Shown here: positions 3,985 to 5,904 of the stretch, piece by piece
How positions within the stretch are numbered: the first letter of the stretch is position 1
How the letters are laid out: every line of letters begins with the position of its first letter
DNA from: Candidatus Adiutrix sp.
GTDB lineage: Bacteria > Desulfobacterota > Desulfarculia > Adiutricales > Adiutricaceae
DNA: 5,904 nucleotides
Direction of reading: 5' to 3'
Assembly: GCA_031286085.1 (NCBI GenBank)
Contig: JAITUX010000028.1
Coordinates: forward strand, 1 to 5,904
Notes under the pieces: generated by a model
Told to the model about the DNA's origin: nothing
The model's database searches: none
The model's input: only the letters and a program-made list of their open reading frames with translations
Position numbers and translations under genes: made by a program

Positions 3985-5829
3985 GTGAAAAGTCTCCGGG
4001 TGGTCATAGGGCTCATGGCCTGGCTTTGCGGCCTGGGCGGCTGCGCCCTGCCCGGGCCGGCCTCCAAGGAGGCGGCCCCGCCCCGGCCGGCCAAGGACGC
4101 GGTTTACCTCGCGGCCCTTGATTTCCGCAGCCCCGCCGACCCCGCCCTGGCCGCGCGTTTCAACGAGGTCAGCCGCCTGGCCCTGATGCGGGACCAGCCC
4201 GCCGACCTGGCCACCTTGAACCAGCGCCTGGCCGTCTCCCTGACCGAGGCCCAGAGCTTATTGCGCAGCCAGGGCTACTATGAAGGCCGGGCCTTCGGCC
4301 GCCTGGGGAAGCCCGCCGGCGACACGGTTCCCGCGACGGTGACTTTCAGCCCCGGCCCCCGCTACAAGTTCGGCCGGGCCAGGGTGATCCTGGCCGGCCA
4401 CATCCCCGCCGAACTCTCCGCCGACCCGCCGCCCGCCGACCTGGCCCAGGCCGGGCTCGAACCCGGCGCCCCGGCCCGGGCCGACGACATGCTGGCGGCC
4501 GTGGAACGCCTGGCCGGCGCCTGGCGCAACCGGGGCTTCCCGGAAGCCATAATACGGAACGCCCGCTATTTCGCCAATCACGAGACCCGGGAACTGGAAG
4601 CCGAAATAACCCTGATCCCCGGCCCCTTCACCCGGATGGGCCCGGTGCTGGTCTCCGGGGCGGCCCCGGTGGACCAGAGCTACCTGGACGCCCTTAAGAC
4701 CTGGCGGGACGGCCAGCCCTGGAACCAGGCCCTGGTGGAAAATTACCTGAACACCCTCCGGCGGACCGGCCTTTTCCAATCCGTGGATTTGGCCGGGCCG
4801 TCGGCTTCACGCGCGGCGACGGATGAAGGCGAGACCAGGCCGGTCCGGCTGGCCCTCAAACCGGCCTCGGCCCGCACCGTGGGCGGCCAGGTCAACTACG
4901 ACACCGATTTCGGCGCGGGGGTCAAGCTCTACTGGGAAAACCGCAACCTCACCGGGCACGGCGACCGGCTGCGCCTGGATCTGCCGCTCTGGACGGATTT
5001 GCAGGAGTTCACCGCCGCCTACCGCTACCCCTTCCTCTTCCGCCCGGACCAGGATTTCATAGCCAAGGGCGGCCTCCTGCACCAGGATACCGCCGCCTAC
5101 CGGCTGTGGTCCGGCTCGTTTTCGCCCGGCGTGGAACGCCGGCTGTCGCGCCACTGGCGCGGCGCCCTGGCCGGCTATGTCGAGGGCGGCTCCCTGGAAG
5201 ACCCCGGTCAGACCCAGGAACGCTTCCACGTTCTGGGCCTGCCCGTCACGCTCAACTACGACCGCACCGACGACCTCCTGGACCCCACCCTGGGCGCCCG
5301 GCTCAACCTGGCCGCCGCGCCCTATGCCGGCGACTATCACGAGGACTTCCGGGCCTACCGCGGCAGCCTGGAAGGCCAGGCCTTCCTGCCCCTGGGCCTG
5401 CCGCGGACCGTCCTGGCCCTGCGCGGCCTCTGGGGAGGGATTTGGGGCATAGACCACAGCCAGGACGTCCCCAGTTCCCTGCGTTTCTACAGCGGCGGCT
5501 CCGGCTCCGTGCGCGGCTATGACTACCAATCCGTGGGCCCGCATAACGACCGCCGCGAACCCCTGGGCGGCCTCGCCCAGGTGGAGACCGGGGCCGAGGC
5601 CAGGGTGCGCTTCAACGAAACCCTGGGCGCCGTGGCCTTCCTCGACGGCGGCACGGTCTATGCCCAGGCCGACGACCGGCTCTTCCAGGACCTCATGTGG
5701 GGCACGGGCGCCGGGCTGCGCTACTTCACCCCGGTCGGCCCCATCCGCCTGGATGTGGCCCTGCCCCTGGACCGCCGCCCCGGGGACAGCGCCTGGCAAC
5801 TCTACCTGAGCCTGGGCCAGAGTTTCTGA
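3985..5829 (+). CDS. tamA: Omp85-family outer-membrane assembly protein TamA, probable lipoprotein
   Basis: TamA is the outer-membrane beta-barrel partner of TamB in the translocation and assembly module. From a GTG at 3985 the protein is 614 residues; AGGG eight bases upstream supports this start, as does the export signal it yields: positively charged VKSLR, a hydrophobic core, then LGGC with Cys20 as a lipobox cysteine. A frame extension back to 3808 would run through the terminator hairpin and -10 box and bury the signal, so I rejected it. About 40-295 is periplasmic, with three POTRA-like repeats (landmarks LLRSQGYYEGRAFG near 92-105, AWRNRGFPEAIIRNARYF near 179-196, NTLRRTGLFQSVDL near 256-269). 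The barrel starts near 298 (VGGQVNYDTDFGAGVKLYW) and contains FYSGGSGSVRGYDY (501-514), the Omp85 motif in its TamA form. It ends GPIRLDVALPLD...LYLSLGQSF with the C-terminal Phe typical of outer-membrane barrels. BamA is less likely because it has five POTRAs and VRGF. tamB follows one base later. Confidence 0.9.
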   Translation: MKSLRVVIGLMAWLCGLGGCALPGPASKEAAPPRPAKDAVYLAALDFRSPADPALAARFNEVSRLALMRDQPADLATLNQRLAVSLTEAQSLLRSQGYYEGRAFGRLGKPAGDTVPATVTFSPGPRYKFGRARVILAGHIPAELSADPPPADLAQAGLEPGAPARADDMLAAVERLAGAWRNRGFPEAIIRNARYFANHETRELEAEITLIPGPFTRMGPVLVSGAAPVDQSYLDALKTWRDGQPWNQALVENYLNTLRRTGLFQSVDLAGPSASRAATDEGETRPVRLALKPASARTVGGQVNYDTDFGAGVKLYWENRNLTGHGDRLRLDLPLWTDLQEFTAAYRYPFLFRPDQDFIAKGGLLHQDTAAYRLWSGSFSPGVERRLSRHWRGALAGYVEGGSLEDPGQTQERFHVLGLPVTLNYDRTDDLLDPTLGARLNLAAAPYAGDYHEDFRAYRGSLEGQAFLPLGLPRTVLALRGLWGGIWGIDHSQDVPSSLRFYSGGSGSVRGYDYQSVGPHNDRREPLGGLAQVETGAEARVRFNETLGAVAFLDGGTVYAQADDRLFQDLMWGTGAGLRYFTPVGPIRLDVALPLDRRPGDSAWQLYLSLGQSF

Positions 5830-5830
5830 T

Positions 5831-5904
5831 ATGCGCCGTCCGGGGCGGGTTTTCCTGTTGGTTTTTCTGGGCCTGGCCGCGGCCTCGCTGGCGGGCCTTT
5901 ACCT
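5831..5904 (+). CDS. tamB: TamB-like inner-membrane-anchored translocation/assembly protein (5' end only)
   Basis: An ATG one base after the tamA stop opens a frame that continues to the window end. The 24 visible residues, MRRPGRVFLLVFLGLAAASL then AGLY, are a basic N-terminus followed by a single hydrophobic segment, the expected signal anchor of TamB. TamB (AsmA-like, formerly DUF490) is a large bridge-like periplasmic protein that works with TamA and in E. coli is also implicated in phospholipid transport to the outer membrane. The near-overlap with tamA implies translational coupling. The call rests on position and the membrane anchor; the diagnostic C-terminal domain is outside the window. 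Confidence 0.7.
   Translation, partial: MRRPGRVFLLVFLGLAAASLAGLY

Noticed and set aside
4807..5799. Long minus-strand open frame opposite tamA
   Set aside because: Low-complexity Gly/Ala/Val-rich translation typical of the antisense of a high-GC gene; the + strand is clearly TamA.
1..5904. tRNA or rRNA genes, phage genes, defence systems
   Set aside because: None seen on either strand; the genes are housekeeping and envelope functions plus one IS remnant.

Overview
The window is high-GC Gram-negative chromosome. Outer-membrane genes (lpxC, tamA, start of tamB) show a diderm with lipid A-type LPS. The protein style and the mix of dapB, lpxC, tyrA, rpiB and tamAB suggest a delta-proteobacterium (Desulfobacterota sensu lato); this lineage guess is inference and of low certainty. 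All chromosomal genes lie on the + strand except one small SCP2-like gene at 3453-3788.

Layout. 1-93 is the 3' tail of dapB. An IS5-family element abuts its stop codon; its left end, orfA (152-520), an in-phase A_AAA_AAC slippery heptamer and the first part of orfB survive, but a one-base lesion and a breakpoint near 620 removed the rest. 620-887 is an intergenic stretch with short GC-rich repeats and then an AT-rich promoter-like part before lpxC (888-1814). After lpxC come three consecutive hairpins, the last with a T-tract, then a TTGACA-containing promoter whose start point would fall at or next to the ATG of tyrA (1919-2794), suggesting a leaderless message with a dyad-symmetric spacer. 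The tyrA 3' end runs into a 149-bp imperfect palindrome (2782-2930) with perfect 19-bp ends, which looks like a MITE or other palindromic repeat and supplies the tyrA stop codon. rpiB (2996-3427) follows with its own candidate promoter and a GTG start. It converges on the SCP2-like gene. A divergent region (3789-3984) with a terminator-like hairpin and a symmetric TATAAT box leads to tamA (3985-5829, GTG start, lipobox), followed one base later by the start of tamB (5831 to window end).

How the genes fit together. dapB (meso-DAP/lysine for peptidoglycan), lpxC (committed step of lipid A) and tamAB (outer-membrane assembly and probably envelope phospholipid homeostasis) concern the envelope; tyrA and rpiB are central metabolism. 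Nothing here amounts to a clear new defence or metabolic system. The most distinctive signals are small structural elements: the 149-bp palindrome, an identical 17-nt hairpin spanning the stop codons of both lpxC and rpiB, the leaderless-type tyrA promoter, and a lipoprotein-type TamA.
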